Assembly: GCA_937982065.1 (NCBI GenBank)
Contig: CALJMO010000024.1
Span: forward strand, 1 to 51,304
DNA: 51,304 bases
From: an uncultured Collinsella sp.
GTDB taxonomy: Bacteria; Actinomycetota; Coriobacteriia; Coriobacteriales; Coriobacteriaceae
Direction: 5' to 3'
This document shows positions 27,291-35,840 of the stretch, in pieces. The notes beneath the pieces are model-generated. The model searched no databases and had not been told where the DNA came from. It saw nothing but the letters and a program-made list of their open reading frames with translations. The stretch's first letter is position 1, and the number at the start of each line of letters is the position of its first letter. Both the position numbers and the translations under genes were made by a program.

Positions 27291-28091
27291 ATGAGCGCAA
27301 ATCCGCTGCTTTCCATCGAAGGTCTGACCGCCTCCGTGGACGAAAAGACCATCCTCCACAACGTCAACCTCAACGTCGCCGCCGGCGAGACCCACGTGCT
27401 GATGGGACCCAACGGCGCCGGCAAGTCCACCCTCGGCCACCTGGTCATGGGCGACCCCGTCTACACGGTCAACGACGGCCGTATCGTCTTTGACGGCCAG
27501 GACATCACCAAGCTCACCACCGACAAGCGCTCGCGCGCCGGCCTGTTCCTGAGCTTCCAGGCACCGGTCGAGATCCCCGGCGTGCCGCTGTCGAGCTTTT
27601 TGCGCGCCAGCATCGCCGGCCGCCCCGGCCTGGAGATGAAGGGTAAGGAGTTCCGCCGCCGCGTCAAGGAGCTCGCGGCCGAGCTCAACATGGATACCGC
27701 CTACCTCAACCGCGAGCTGGGCGTGGGCTTCTCGGGCGGCGAGAAGAAGAAGGTCGAAATGCTCCAACTTCTGCTGCTGCAGCCCAAGCTCGCTATCCTG
27801 GACGAGACCGACTCCGGCCTGGACGTCGACGCCCTTTCCACCGTCAGCCACGGCATGGACGCCTACCGCAGGAGCTGCGACGGTTCCATGCTCATCATCA
27901 CGCACAACACGCGCATCTTGGAGCACCTGGATGTCGACCGCGTCCACGTTATGGTCAAGGGCCACATCGTGCGCGAGGACGACGCCTCGCTGATCCCCTG
28001 GATCGACAAGAACGGCTTTGAGACCTTCGAGCGCGAGGCCGCCGAGCAGCGCGCCCAGGCCGAGGCCGCCGCTGCCGAGCAGCAGGCGTAA
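27291..28091 (+). CDS. sufC: Fe-S assembly ATPase SufC
   Basis: 266 residues, an ABC-type ATPase of the SUF complex. Walker A is MGPNGAGKST, the signature is FSGGEKKKVEMLQ, and Walker B is LAILDETDSGLD, all typical of SufC. It powers SufBCD scaffold opening for cluster assembly in the cytoplasm. ATG 27291 is chosen over 27261 because GAGAGGG lies 5 nt upstream and the conserved fold begins shortly after. It is the first gene of the five-gene suf operon. Confidence 0.97.
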   Translation: MSANPLLSIEGLTASVDEKTILHNVNLNVAAGETHVLMGPNGAGKSTLGHLVMGDPVYTVNDGRIVFDGQDITKLTTDKRSRAGLFLSFQAPVEIPGVPLSSFLRASIAGRPGLEMKGKEFRRRVKELAAELNMDTAYLNRELGVGFSGGEKKKVEMLQLLLLQPKLAILDETDSGLDVDALSTVSHGMDAYRRSCDGSMLIITHNTRILEHLDVDRVHVMVKGHIVREDDASLIPWIDKNGFETFEREAAEQRAQAEAAAAEQQA

Positions 28092-28103
28092 AGGGGCAAC
28101 GCA

Positions 28104-29516
28104 ATGACCAAGAACCGCACCGAGGTCGCGGACATCGACCGCAGCCTCTACGACTTCACCTATGGCGAGGAGGGATTCGAGCGCCTCGACGCCGGCATCA
28201 CGCCCGACATCGTGCGCGAGATCAGCGCCAAGAAGGACGAGCCGCAGTGGATGCTCGACCTGCGCCTCAAGTCCCTCGAGATCTTCAACCGCTTCCCCGA
28301 CCCGACGTGGGGTCCCTCCATCGAGGGCCTGGACATGGACAACATCGTCACCTACGTCAAGCCCAACACCGACCAAAAGCACGACTGGGAGTCGGTGCCC
28401 GACGACATCAAGAACACCTTTGAGCGCCTGGGCATCCCCGAGGCCGAGCGCAGCTACCTGGCGGGCGTTGGCGCGCAGTACGACTCCGAGCTCGTCTACC
28501 ACAACATGCAGGACACCGCGTCCAAGATGGGCATCGTCTACTCCGGTATTGAGGAAGCCCTGCATGACCCGCAGTGGGAACCGCTCATCCACGAGAAGTT
28601 TATGACACTCATCCCGCCCACCGACCACAAGTTTGCGGCCCTGCACGGCGCCGTGTGGTCGGGCGGCTCGTTTGTCTACGTGCCCAAGGGCACCAAGTTG
28701 GACTTCCCGCTGCAGAGCTACTTCCGCCTTAACGCCAAGGGCGCCGGCCAGTTTGAGCACACGCTCATCATCGTCGAGGACGATGCCGACCTGCACTTCA
28801 TTGAGGGTTGCTCCGCGCCCAAGTACAACGTGGCCAACCTCCACGCCGGCGCCGTCGAGCTCTTTGTGGGCAAGCGTGCGCACCTGCGCTACTCGACCAT
28901 CGAGAACTGGTCCAAGAACATGTACAACCTCAACACCAAGCGTGCGCGCGTGGACGAGGACGGCGACATCGAGTGGATCAGCGGCTCCTTCGGCAGCCAC
29001 GTGGGCTACCTCTACCCCATGAGCGTGCTCAACGGCCGCCGCGCCCGCTCGAGCTTTACCGGCATCACCTTTGCCGGCGCCGGTCAGAACCTCGATACCG
29101 GCTGCAAGGTCGTGCTCAACGCGCCCGAGACCTCGGCAACCGTCGAGACCAAGGGCATCTCCAAGAGCGGCGGCATTCAGACCTTCCGCAGCTCTATCGT
29201 TGCCACACCCAAGGCCGAGGGCTCCAAGGCAACCGTGAGCTGCCAGTCGCTGATGCTCGACGACCAAAGCCGCTCCGACACTATTCCGGCCATGGACATC
29301 CGCGCCAAGAACGTCGACATCGGCCACGAGGCCACCATCGGCCGCATCGGCGACGATAAGGTGTTCTACCTGATGAGCCGCGGTATCTCGGAGGAAGAGG
29401 CCCGCACCATGATCGTCAACGGCTTTGCCAACCCGGTCTCCAAGGAGCTGCCGCTGGAGTACGCCGTCGAGATGAACAACCTGATCAAGCTCGAGATGGA
29501 AGGAGCGATCGGATAA
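28104..29516 (+). CDS. sufB: Fe-S assembly scaffold SufB
   Basis: 470 residues, full length for SufB, with the beta-helix core ending in the conserved GHEATIGRIGDDKVFYLMSR and EEARTMIVNGF regions. It forms the SufB-SufC2-SufD complex on which clusters are built. The gene starts 12 nt after sufC with AAAGGGG upstream, and its TAA overlaps the ATG of sufD. Confidence 0.97.
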   Translation: MTKNRTEVADIDRSLYDFTYGEEGFERLDAGITPDIVREISAKKDEPQWMLDLRLKSLEIFNRFPDPTWGPSIEGLDMDNIVTYVKPNTDQKHDWESVPDDIKNTFERLGIPEAERSYLAGVGAQYDSELVYHNMQDTASKMGIVYSGIEEALHDPQWEPLIHEKFMTLIPPTDHKFAALHGAVWSGGSFVYVPKGTKLDFPLQSYFRLNAKGAGQFEHTLIIVEDDADLHFIEGCSAPKYNVANLHAGAVELFVGKRAHLRYSTIENWSKNMYNLNTKRARVDEDGDIEWISGSFGSHVGYLYPMSVLNGRRARSSFTGITFAGAGQNLDTGCKVVLNAPETSATVETKGISKSGGIQTFRSSIVATPKAEGSKATVSCQSLMLDDQSRSDTIPAMDIRAKNVDIGHEATIGRIGDDKVFYLMSRGISEEEARTMIVNGFANPVSKELPLEYAVEMNNLIKLEMEGAIG

Positions 29517-30787
29517 TGAAACAGACCACCAACACCGCTGCTACCACCCTTGAGCAAGTCAACGCGATGCCGGCAGCCACTTGGGGTTGGCTCAAGATGA
29601 ACCAGACCAAGCTCGAGCTCTCTGACAAGCTTGCCGCCGCTCCCACCGAGGCCGTTGAGGTCGAGGGCTTGGACGAGCAGTTTACTGGCGTGGCAGACGC
29701 TTTCGAAGCCGCCATGGACGCCATGGCCGAGCGCTTCCCCGAGCGCCGCGCCTCCGCCCCCGGCGACGCCGCCGACCGCGCCCGCATCACGCCCGAGACC
29801 GAGCTCGACGTGCCCGCCACCTCTGTCTACCAAGCCGGCGCCATTAAGCTGGAGGAGGAGCTCTCCCCCGCCGAGGCCTTCGAGACTGGCATGGGCGAGG
29901 CTGCCTACGCCTACTTGGCCGAGCACGCCACCAAGCGCATCGTCATCGATGTGCCCGCATACAAGCACGCCACGGTTACCGTGCGCGTGAGCGGTGTCGA
30001 TGTAGCCGCGGCCATCGCCGCCATCGATGTCGTCGCCCGTCCGCAGGCAACGCTCGACCTGTGCATAGCCCTGGACTCCCCCGTTGCCGGCCAAGGCGTC
30101 GTGGGCTCCGTGCTACGCGTGTGCGCCCACGAGTACGCCACCGTCAACGTAACCTGCACACAGACGCTCGACGATAGCTGGATCGCGCTCGACGACACCG
30201 GCCTGTTCCTGGACGAGGGCGCGCGCGTCAACGTGCAGCACACCGTCCTGGGTGCCGGCGCCAGCGCCACCGGCCTTGCCGGCGACCTGCTGGGCGATAC
30301 CGCCAAGGTCACCATCGATACTGACTACCTGGGCGCCCGCGAGCAGGTGCGCGACTTTAACTACGAGCTGCGCCACCGCGGTCGCAAGACCGAGTGCGAG
30401 ATCGACGCCAACGGCGTGCTGACCGGTACGTCCAAGAAGGTCTACCGCGGCACCATCGACCTCGTGCACGGCTGCAAGGGTGCAACCGGCACCGAGCGCG
30501 AGACGGTGCTTTTGGCCAACAAGGGCGTCGACAACAAGACCGTTCCCGTCATTCTCTGCGACGAGGACGACGTCGCCGGCAACCACGGCGCCACCATCGG
30601 TCACGTCCGCGACGAGCAGCTGTTCTACCTCGCCTGCCGCGGCCTTGACCAAAACGCCGCCGAGGACCTGTTCGTCCGCGCCAAGCTGGAGGACGCCGCA
30701 CTTTCTGCCACCGACGAGCGCACCCGCGCCGCCGTCGTCCGCCTGGGCAACAACCTGATCGACAACTTTGAAGAGGAGCTCGCATGA
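29516..30787 (+). CDS. sufD: Fe-S assembly protein SufD
   Basis: 423 residues of the SufB/SufD family, shorter and more divergent than SufB. The C-terminal half keeps NHGATIGHVRDEQLFYLACR, parallel to SufB. The N-terminal 130 residues are Ala/Glu-rich and weakly conserved. Start and stop overlap the neighbouring genes (ATG in the sufB stop; TGA in the sufS start), so expression is coupled. Confidence 0.93.
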   Translation: MKQTTNTAATTLEQVNAMPAATWGWLKMNQTKLELSDKLAAAPTEAVEVEGLDEQFTGVADAFEAAMDAMAERFPERRASAPGDAADRARITPETELDVPATSVYQAGAIKLEEELSPAEAFETGMGEAAYAYLAEHATKRIVIDVPAYKHATVTVRVSGVDVAAAIAAIDVVARPQATLDLCIALDSPVAGQGVVGSVLRVCAHEYATVNVTCTQTLDDSWIALDDTGLFLDEGARVNVQHTVLGAGASATGLAGDLLGDTAKVTIDTDYLGAREQVRDFNYELRHRGRKTECEIDANGVLTGTSKKVYRGTIDLVHGCKGATGTERETVLLANKGVDNKTVPVILCDEDDVAGNHGATIGHVRDEQLFYLACRGLDQNAAEDLFVRAKLEDAALSATDERTRAAVVRLGNNLIDNFEEELA

Positions 30788-32109
30788 TCGACACCGAGCA
30801 CGTTAAATGCGATACCTGCACTGCCCCCGAGCCTATGGAGCTCGACGCCAGCGACGAGGCTTCGCGCGGCTGGCCCACTGTGGACATCGAGACCAACCCC
30901 TACAAGGCGCAGTTCCCGCTCTTCCAGCAGCACCCCGAGATCGCCTTCCTCGATAGCGCCGCCACTGCGCAGCGCCCTGCCTGTGTGCTCGACGCCGAGC
31001 GCGACTTCTATCAGCGCATGAACGCCAACCCCCTGCGTGGCCTGTACTCGCTGTCCGTCGAGGCCACCGACGCCATCGCGAAAGTCCGCCAGCAGATCGC
31101 CGACCTCATCGGCGCCTCACAGGCCAACGAGGTCGTCTTCACCCGCAACACGAGCGAGTCGCTCAACCTGGTCGCCAAGAGCTTTGCACCCACAGTGCTC
31201 GAGCCCGGTGACGAGGTCGTCATCACCATCATGGAGCACCACTCCAACCTGATTCCGTGGCAGCAGGTCTGCCGCGAGACCGGTGCCAAGCTTGTCTACC
31301 TCTACCCCACCAAGACCGGCCAGCTCACCACCGAGGAGGTTCTTGCCAAGGTGGGTCCCAAGACCAAGATCCTGGCCGTGGGACAGGTCTCCAACGTGTT
31401 GGGCGTCGAGAACCCGGTCAAGAACCTCGGCAAGCTCGTCCACAAGTACGGCGGCTATCTGGTCGTCGACGGCGCGCAGTCGCTGCCGCACATGCCGGTC
31501 GATGTGGCCGACCTGGGAGCCGACTTCTTTGCCTTTAGCGCACACAAGGCCATGGGCCCCATGGGCATCGGCGTGCTGTGGGGCAAGATGGACCTGCTCA
31601 ACGCCATGCCGCCCATGCTCACCGGCGGCGAAATGATCGACTCTGTCACCGAGCAGGACGCCGTCTGGGCGCCCGTCCCCGAGAAGTTCGAGGCCGGCAC
31701 GCAGGACGCCGCCGGCATCTTCGCCACGGGTGCGGCACTCGACTACCTGGTCAACACCGTGGGTTACGAGAACATCCAGGCCCGCGAGCAGGCACTCGTC
31801 CACTATCTGATGGGCGAGCTCATGCAGCTCGACTTTGTCCAAATCATCGGTTCCATCTACTGGGACAACCACCACGGCGTTGTGAGCTTTAACGTCAAGG
31901 GAATTCACCCGCACGACGTCGCGAGCATCATGGACATGGACGGCGTGTGCATCCGCGCCGGTCACCACTGCGCGCAGCCGCTGCTCACCTGGCTGGGCGT
32001 CGAGAACCTTGCCTGCTGCCGCGCCAGCGTGGCCTTCTACAACGACAAGGCCGACATCGACAAGTTCGTCGCCGGCCTGCATCACGTTTGGAGCACGTTC
32101 AATGGGTAA
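30784..32109 (+). CDS. sufS: Cysteine desulfurase SufS
   Basis: 441 residues, a PLP-dependent class-V aminotransferase. The PLP lysine is in FFAFSAHKAMGPMG, and the catalytic Cys is in RAGHHCAQPLL, the type II (SufS) pattern. It supplies persulfide sulfur to SufU. There is an extra N-terminal stretch of about 40 residues with a CDTC motif before the usual SufS start; whether it is translated as one piece is not certain. It overlaps sufD by 4 nt and sufU by 8 nt. Confidence 0.96.
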   Translation: MIDTEHVKCDTCTAPEPMELDASDEASRGWPTVDIETNPYKAQFPLFQQHPEIAFLDSAATAQRPACVLDAERDFYQRMNANPLRGLYSLSVEATDAIAKVRQQIADLIGASQANEVVFTRNTSESLNLVAKSFAPTVLEPGDEVVITIMEHHSNLIPWQQVCRETGAKLVYLYPTKTGQLTTEEVLAKVGPKTKILAVGQVSNVLGVENPVKNLGKLVHKYGGYLVVDGAQSLPHMPVDVADLGADFFAFSAHKAMGPMGIGVLWGKMDLLNAMPPMLTGGEMIDSVTEQDAVWAPVPEKFEAGTQDAAGIFATGAALDYLVNTVGYENIQAREQALVHYLMGELMQLDFVQIIGSIYWDNHHGVVSFNVKGIHPHDVASIMDMDGVCIRAGHHCAQPLLTWLGVENLACCRASVAFYNDKADIDKFVAGLHHVWSTFNG

Positions 32110-32536
32110 TCTGTACACCTCCACCACGTTTATGGAGCACAACTCGCACCCCGACTATAAGTACGAGATGGATGCTCCCACGCACGAGCACGACGGTATC
32201 AACCCCAGCTGCGGCGACGAGCTCACCTTGCAGCTGCGCGTCGAGAACGGCGTGATCGAGGAGGCCTCCTTTACCGGCCACGGCTGCGCCATCAGTCAGG
32301 CCAGTGCCGACATCATGGCCGACCTCATCACCGGCGAGACCGTCGAGGAAGCTCACCGCCTGGCAGAGCTCTTCCTCGCCATGATCCGTGGCGAGCAGCT
32401 CTCCGAAGAGGACCTGGAAGACTTGGACGAAGCCGCCCAGCTCCAGGACATCTCGCACATGCCCGCCCGCGTCAAGTGCGCCGAGCTCGCCTGGCGCACC
32501 CTCGACGGCATGCTCGAGGGGCAAAATAATCAGTAG
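32102..32536 (+). CDS. sufU: Sulfur-transfer protein SufU
   Basis: 144 residues of the SufU/IscU-like family. The three conserved cysteines are in NPSCGDELTL, GHGCAISQASADIM and ARVKCAELAW. In Gram-positive systems SufU is a zinc-dependent sulfur acceptor that activates SufS. The start ATG 32102 overlaps the sufS stop. It is the last gene of the operon, followed by a terminator. Confidence 0.95.
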   Translation: MGNLYTSTTFMEHNSHPDYKYEMDAPTHEHDGINPSCGDELTLQLRVENGVIEEASFTGHGCAISQASADIMADLITGETVEEAHRLAELFLAMIRGEQLSEEDLEDLDEAAQLQDISHMPARVKCAELAWRTLDGMLEGQNNQ

Positions 32537-32564
32537 TATTTATCCCAAATCTTAAGAATTTCGT

Positions 32565-32598
32565 TGGCCGAATCGCTTGACTAAGAGCGGTTCGGCCA
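32565..32598 (+). terminator. suf operon terminator
   Basis: Stem TGGCCGAATCGCT with its imperfect complement ending TTCGGCCA, followed by TTTTCTTTT, 28 bp after the sufU stop. Confidence 0.85.
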
Positions 32599-32613
32599 TT
32601 TTCTTTTCTGCCT

Positions 32614-33423
32614 TTATTTCGATCCCTCGACCTGCGCGTCCACCTGAGCATAAGCGCGCACGATACGAGAGACGGTACTTTTGCCAATCCCGGTATACCG
32701 CTCAATCTGGCGCACCGTAAAGCCGGCATTGTTCAATCCAACAATAACAGTATCGCGCTGCGCCGGCGGTGCAGTTTTAACCCCGTTGAGCGGAACCCCG
32801 AGACTCTTCGCCAACTTGCCGGCAAAGGCATTGCGTTCCCACTCTGTCTCTTTCATATCGCACAGCGCTGGTTTGCTGCCGTCGGGCGTCGAAAGCGAAT
32901 AGGCAATAAAGCCCTCGGCAGAACCAAAAAGCTCAAGCACGCAAGAAGGATCAGAAAATCCCCTCGCGACATCAGCCGCGTCACCGTCGTAAGCGCACAA
33001 ATGCTCCGCAAAGCTACTCCAGGGATAACGCTCGATTAGGCTAACGCCCGCCTCCTGCGGATCGGCGTGTACGGAGCGAATAGCCTCCATCACCTGCCAG
33101 TCGGTATCGAGCGAGCGCCGGTCAAAACGGTTCTGGAACAGATGGCCTGTGCGCCTCGTGCGTTTATTGAACCGCCGCGCGTACGTCAAAAGCAGCCGGT
33201 GCATCGCCGCGCTCATCCTGTCCTCGTAATCTGCAAGCACCAAATGCACGTGATTGCCCATAAGGCACCAAGCGATAACCGTCACACCCTCCTCGCGGCA
33301 GCACTCGCGCATCAGCTCCAAAAACTCCCACCGGTCCTCATCGCCCTCAAAGATGAGCTGCTTGCCCGTACCGCGGGCACAGACATGGTAAAAGCCGGTA
33401 ACCGTTCTCCAAACGCGCTGCAT
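32614..33423 (-). CDS. REP-associated tyrosine transposase (RAYT, Y1 family), copy 1
   Basis: 269 residues. The Y1 HUH core shows CLMGNHVHLVL (HxH), a conserved GHLFQNRFDR region and the tyrosine in TYARRF. The C-terminal 60 residues are a helix-turn-helix domain (GFTVRQIERYTGIGKSTVSR). Such proteins nick and move REP-like palindromes and are usually single-copy genes. ATG 33423 has GGGAG upstream; the open frame further left lacks a start signal. I found no palindromes like those around the second transposase next to it. Confidence 0.85.
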   Translation of the reverse strand: MQRVWRTVTGFYHVCARGTGKQLIFEGDEDRWEFLELMRECCREEGVTVIAWCLMGNHVHLVLADYEDRMSAAMHRLLLTYARRFNKRTRRTGHLFQNRFDRRSLDTDWQVMEAIRSVHADPQEAGVSLIERYPWSSFAEHLCAYDGDAADVARGFSDPSCVLELFGSAEGFIAYSLSTPDGSKPALCDMKETEWERNAFAGKLAKSLGVPLNGVKTAPPAQRDTVIVGLNNAGFTVRQIERYTGIGKSTVSRIVRAYAQVDAQVEGSK

Positions 33424-33826
33424 GGCGCTCCCTTCGCCGGGATCTGCTTGCCATCCAATACAGCACGATTGAAGCGTGCCATCAAAACATTCACGCAAAA
33501 CAATACACTCGCGCGGCCAAAGGCAGTAATCAGGCGGCGAACGGCATCGTTGCAACAGGTCAACCCCCGCAATGCTTACAAGAGCTGACCAATAGCTTGC
33601 CCAAGACGGACCCCCTCTACGGAAGTTCACGACCACAGAACATAGAGTTAAACCGTTTCAATTAAAACTTCCGGACTTCTCGCTACGAAAACTGAGCCGT
33701 TCGCCGAATATTCCGTGCATTTCGCGGTATTATAGGGGCTGCATGTCATGTCCCTTTCGAAGGGTCGCCCGGCAATCGCCAGCCACGACCCCCAGACGGG
33801 ACGCCAACACGATAGAGAGGAGAGGC
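33424..33826. other. Intergenic region before the IscU-like / GGGtGRT operon
   Basis: About 400 bp without a convincing gene; it must hold the promoter of the plus-strand pair. TATTAT at 33728-33733 is a candidate -10 without a good -35. GAGAGGAGAGG at 33815-33825 is the ribosome site of the next gene. Confidence 0.55.
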
Positions 33827-34561
33827 ATGCAGTACTCACAGGAAGTGGAGAACATGTGCCCCGTTGCCAAGGGTGCATACCACGGCCCCGCACCCATCCC
33901 CGAGGAGGGCAAGTGGGTCCAGGCTAAGGAGATTTCCGACATCTCCGGTCTTACGCACGGTGTGGGTTGGTGCGCACCTCAGCAGGGCGCCTGCAAGCTC
34001 ACGCTGAACGTCAAGGACGGCATCATCGAGGAGGCCCTCGTTGAGACTATCGGCTGCTCGGGCATGACCCACTCTGCCGCCATGGCTTCCGAGATCCTTC
34101 CCGGTAAGACCATCCTCGAGGCCCTCAACACCGACCTCGTCTGCGACGCCATCAACGTTGCTATGCGCGAGATCTTCCTGCAGATCGTTTACGGCCGCAG
34201 CCAGACCGCGTTCTCCGAGGGCGGCCTGCCCGTGGGCGCCTCCCTCGACGACCTCGGCAAGGGCCTTCGCTCTCAGGTCGGCACCATGTTCGGCACCAAG
34301 GCCAAGGGCGCTCGTTACCTCGAGCTCGCTCAGGGCTACGTCACCCGCATGGCTCTCAACGACAAGAACGAGATCATCGCGTTCGAGTTCCTGAACCTCG
34401 GCAAGTTCACCGACGCCGTCAAGGCCGGCAAGACCCCCGAGGAGGCCATCGCTGGCGCTATGGGCCACTATGGTCAGTGGGAGAACGCTGCCAAGTACAT
34501 CGACCCGCGCACCGACGAGGAGACTCACTCCGTCGCCAGCGTGTTCCCGGTTCACGAGTAG
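33827..34561 (+). CDS. IscU/NifU-N-like Fe-S scaffold-related protein
   Basis: 244 residues. It contains an IscU/NifU-like core with conserved cysteines: GWCAPQQGACKL and ETIGCSGMTHSAAMASE, placed like the first two scaffold cysteines. The third may be in LVCDAINVAM. It is longer than SufU and carries an extra C-terminal helical part (TPEEAIAGAMGHYGQWENA). It is the partner of the GGGtGRT protein 18 bp downstream. The pair occurs in anaerobes and has no assigned function; a role in Fe-S or other metal-sulfur handling is inference. ATG 33827 follows a strong ribosome site. Confidence 0.8.
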   Translation: MQYSQEVENMCPVAKGAYHGPAPIPEEGKWVQAKEISDISGLTHGVGWCAPQQGACKLTLNVKDGIIEEALVETIGCSGMTHSAAMASEILPGKTILEALNTDLVCDAINVAMREIFLQIVYGRSQTAFSEGGLPVGASLDDLGKGLRSQVGTMFGTKAKGARYLELAQGYVTRMALNDKNEIIAFEFLNLGKFTDAVKAGKTPEEAIAGAMGHYGQWENAAKYIDPRTDEETHSVASVFPVHE

Positions 34562-34579
34562 AAAGGGAGGGAAATAACT

Positions 34580-35584
34580 ATGACTGTTACGTTCGAAGGT
34601 TACGAGCGCCGCGCTGACAAGATCAACAAGTGCCTCGCCGACAACGGCATCGCCTCCCTCGAGGAAGCTCTGCAGATCTGCACCGACAAGGGCTTCAACC
34701 CGCGTGAGATCGTCAACAACACCCAGTCCATCGCCTTCCAGAACGCCGAGTGGGCCTACACCCTCGGTTGCGCTCTCGCTGTCAAGCGTGGCGCCAAGTC
34801 TGCTTCTGAGGCTGCCGCCATCATCGGCGAGGGCATCCAGGCCTTCACCGTTCCCGGCTCCGTCGCCGAGGACCGCAAGGTCGGTCTGGGCCACGGCAAC
34901 CTGGGCGCTATGCTGCTCTCCGACGACACCGAGTGCTTCGCCTTCCTGGCCGGTCACGAGTCCTTCGCTGCCGCTGAGGGTGCTATCGGCCTGGCTCTGA
35001 ACGCCAACAAGGCTCGCAAGAAGCCGCTGCGCGTTATTCTCAACGGTCTGGGCAAGGACGCCGCTCAGATCATCGCCCGCATCAACGGCTTCACCTACGT
35101 GAAGACCCAGTTCGACTACTTCACGGGCGAGCTCAAGGTCGTCGAGACCATCCCCTACTCCGATGGTCCCCGTGCCGCCGTCAACTGCTACGGCGCCGAC
35201 GACGTCCGCGAGGGCGTTGCCATCATGTGGCACGAGAACGTCGACATCTCGATCACCGGTAACTCCACCAACCCCACGCGCTTCCAGCACCCCGTCGCTG
35301 GCACCTACAAGAAGGAGCGCCTCGAGGCTGGCAAGAAGTACTTCTCCGTCGCTTCTGGTGGCGGCACTGGCCGTACCCTGCACCCGGACAACATGGGCGC
35401 CGGCCCTGCCTCTTACGGCATGACCGACACCATGGGCCGCATGCACTCCGACGCCCAGTTCGCCGGTTCTTCCTCCGTGCCTGCGCACGTCGACATGATG
35501 GGTCTCATCGGCATGGGCAACAACCCCATGGTCGGTGCCACCGTCGCCTGCGCTGTCGCCGTCGAGGAGGCCCTCAAGGCCTAA
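34580..35584 (+). CDS. GGGtGRT protein (conserved, function unknown)
   Basis: 334 residues. The family-defining motif is seen as ASGGGTGRTLHPDN at about 255-268. Other well-kept segments are GLGHGNLGAMLL and ITGNSTNPTRFQHP. No signal peptide or membrane helix is present, so it is cytoplasmic. It is always described together with an IscU-like protein such as the one upstream. Codon use is strongly biased to frequent codons, in line with high expression. A strong terminator follows. The biochemical role is unknown. Confidence 0.85.
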   Translation: MTVTFEGYERRADKINKCLADNGIASLEEALQICTDKGFNPREIVNNTQSIAFQNAEWAYTLGCALAVKRGAKSASEAAAIIGEGIQAFTVPGSVAEDRKVGLGHGNLGAMLLSDDTECFAFLAGHESFAAAEGAIGLALNANKARKKPLRVILNGLGKDAAQIIARINGFTYVKTQFDYFTGELKVVETIPYSDGPRAAVNCYGADDVREGVAIMWHENVDISITGNSTNPTRFQHPVAGTYKKERLEAGKKYFSVASGGGTGRTLHPDNMGAGPASYGMTDTMGRMHSDAQFAGSSSVPAHVDMMGLIGMGNNPMVGATVACAVAVEEALKA

Positions 35585-35619
35585 TCGCGCCCGCGCGATG
35601 CTCATATAGTTGAGCTTTG

Positions 35620-35651
35620 GAGCCGCTACCTTTCGAGGTAGCGGCTCTTTT
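35620..35651 (+). terminator. Terminator of the IscU-like / GGGtGRT operon
   Basis: A 12-bp perfect stem, GAGCCGCTACCT / AGGTAGCGGCTC, with loop TTCG and TTTTT after it. A very strong hairpin, in line with a highly transcribed operon. Confidence 0.93.
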
Positions 35652-35840
35652 TGTTTGCGCTGGTGCAGGGTAGCTAATGCCGATATATCAGCTGGGGCGA
35701 AATACGAGATGTGAAGAGATGGAGCGTCAGAGCGTCCATGACGCCCACCTGCCATATTTGCCCTTTACCGATTTGCCGAGTCTTTGCGGCCCCATTGCCG
35801 ATCACCCGTGCGACAATGCGCCGGACGAGAAAGGAATCCG

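Noticed and set aside
27243..29327. 694-codon open frame on the minus strand opposite sufC/sufB
   Set aside because: It mirrors the GC-rich third positions of sufC and sufB, which are beyond doubt; its product is Val/Leu/Gly/Asp/His-rich without a family.
35680..35740. GCGTC...GACGC inverted repeat before the flavoprotein gene
   Set aside because: Only 5-bp arms, expected by chance at this GC content.
33836..35755. 639-codon minus-strand open frame opposite the IscU-like and GGGtGRT genes
   Set aside because: A shadow of two highly biased genes; no ribosome site and low-complexity composition.
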